DNA from: Flavobacteriaceae bacterium
Lineage (GTDB): Bacteria; Bacteroidota; Bacteroidia; Flavobacteriales; Flavobacteriaceae
DNA length: 5,620 nt
Reading direction: 5' to 3'
Assembly (NCBI GenBank): GCA_013214425.1
Contig: JABSPN010000225.1
Span: 1 to 5,620 of the forward strand
The number at the start of each line of letters is the position of its first letter. The stretch's first letter is position 1. Position numbers and translations under genes: made by a program. The notes under the pieces were generated by a model. The model ran no database searches, had not been told where the DNA came from, and was given only the letters and a program-made list of their open reading frames with translations. Shown here one piece after another: positions 5,526-5,620 of this stretch.

Positions 5526-5620
5526 TTAAGAAAATTGTTCATTAGATAGCTCCTCAATAAGTTGCTGTAGCATTACCATACCTTTTTGTAGTTGCTCTTT
5601 AGCGATAAACTCATTAGCTC
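5526..5620 (-). CDS. C-terminal 30 residues of an unidentified gene
   Basis: The minus strand is open from the right edge to a TAA at 5528-5526 and encodes a product ending IEELSNEQFS. The visible part (from ANEFIAKEQLQ, through a Met/Leu/Gln-rich stretch) looks like one amphipathic helix. The two other minus-strand frames are interrupted nearby. It is too short to assign a family. It converges with the opsin gene across 217 bases that hold the terminator and nothing else recognisable. Confidence 0.55.
   Translation of the reverse strand, partial: ANEFIAKEQLQKGMVMLQQLIEELSNEQFS

Noticed and set aside
1..5620. CRISPR array or insertion sequence
   Set aside because: No regularly spaced direct repeats and no transposase motif or terminal inverted repeats were seen on either strand.

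Overview
The window is AT-rich and looks like chromosomal DNA of a marine flavobacterium (Bacteroidetes). The evidence is a flavobacterial-type proton-pumping proteorhodopsin with Met at the spectral-tuning position, a neighbouring Brp/Blh-type retinal-forming enzyme, a TAnnTTTG -7 promoter element and a near absence of Shine-Dalgarno sequences. This is inference from gene content; no 16S or other marker is present.

Layout. Positions 1-639 hold the N-terminal 213 codons of a minus-strand gene of unknown function that runs off the left edge. Positions 640-886 are non-coding and carry a 12-bp palindrome. At 887-928 lies exactly the 3' half of an initiator tRNA-fMet(CAU), from the first base of the anticodon loop to the discriminator base, followed by its hairpin terminator (934-961). 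The 5' half is not in the window. This is the expected right-hand scar of an element that integrated by recombination in the anticodon loop. It suggests that everything left of 887 is the end of a genomic island and everything to the right is the native chromosome.

Positions 1144-2397 are a minus-strand pair: a PAP2-like membrane phosphatase, then a six-helix DUF998-like membrane protein 21 nt downstream. A lipoprotein of unknown function (2563-3366, plus strand) is divergent from them. The photosystem module follows: blh (3591-4463, minus, apparent TTG start) is divergent across a 110-bp gap from proteorhodopsin (4574-5308, plus). Blh would cleave beta-carotene to retinal, which binds Lys224 of the opsin to give a green-absorbing, light-driven outward proton pump. 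A strong nested hairpin terminator (5354-5397) closes the opsin unit. The last 95 bases hold the C-terminus of an unidentified minus-strand gene.

The rhodopsin/Blh pair is a known system. The least explained parts are the tRNA scar with the unknown island-end gene, and the lipoprotein and PAP2/DUF998 pair next to the photosystem.
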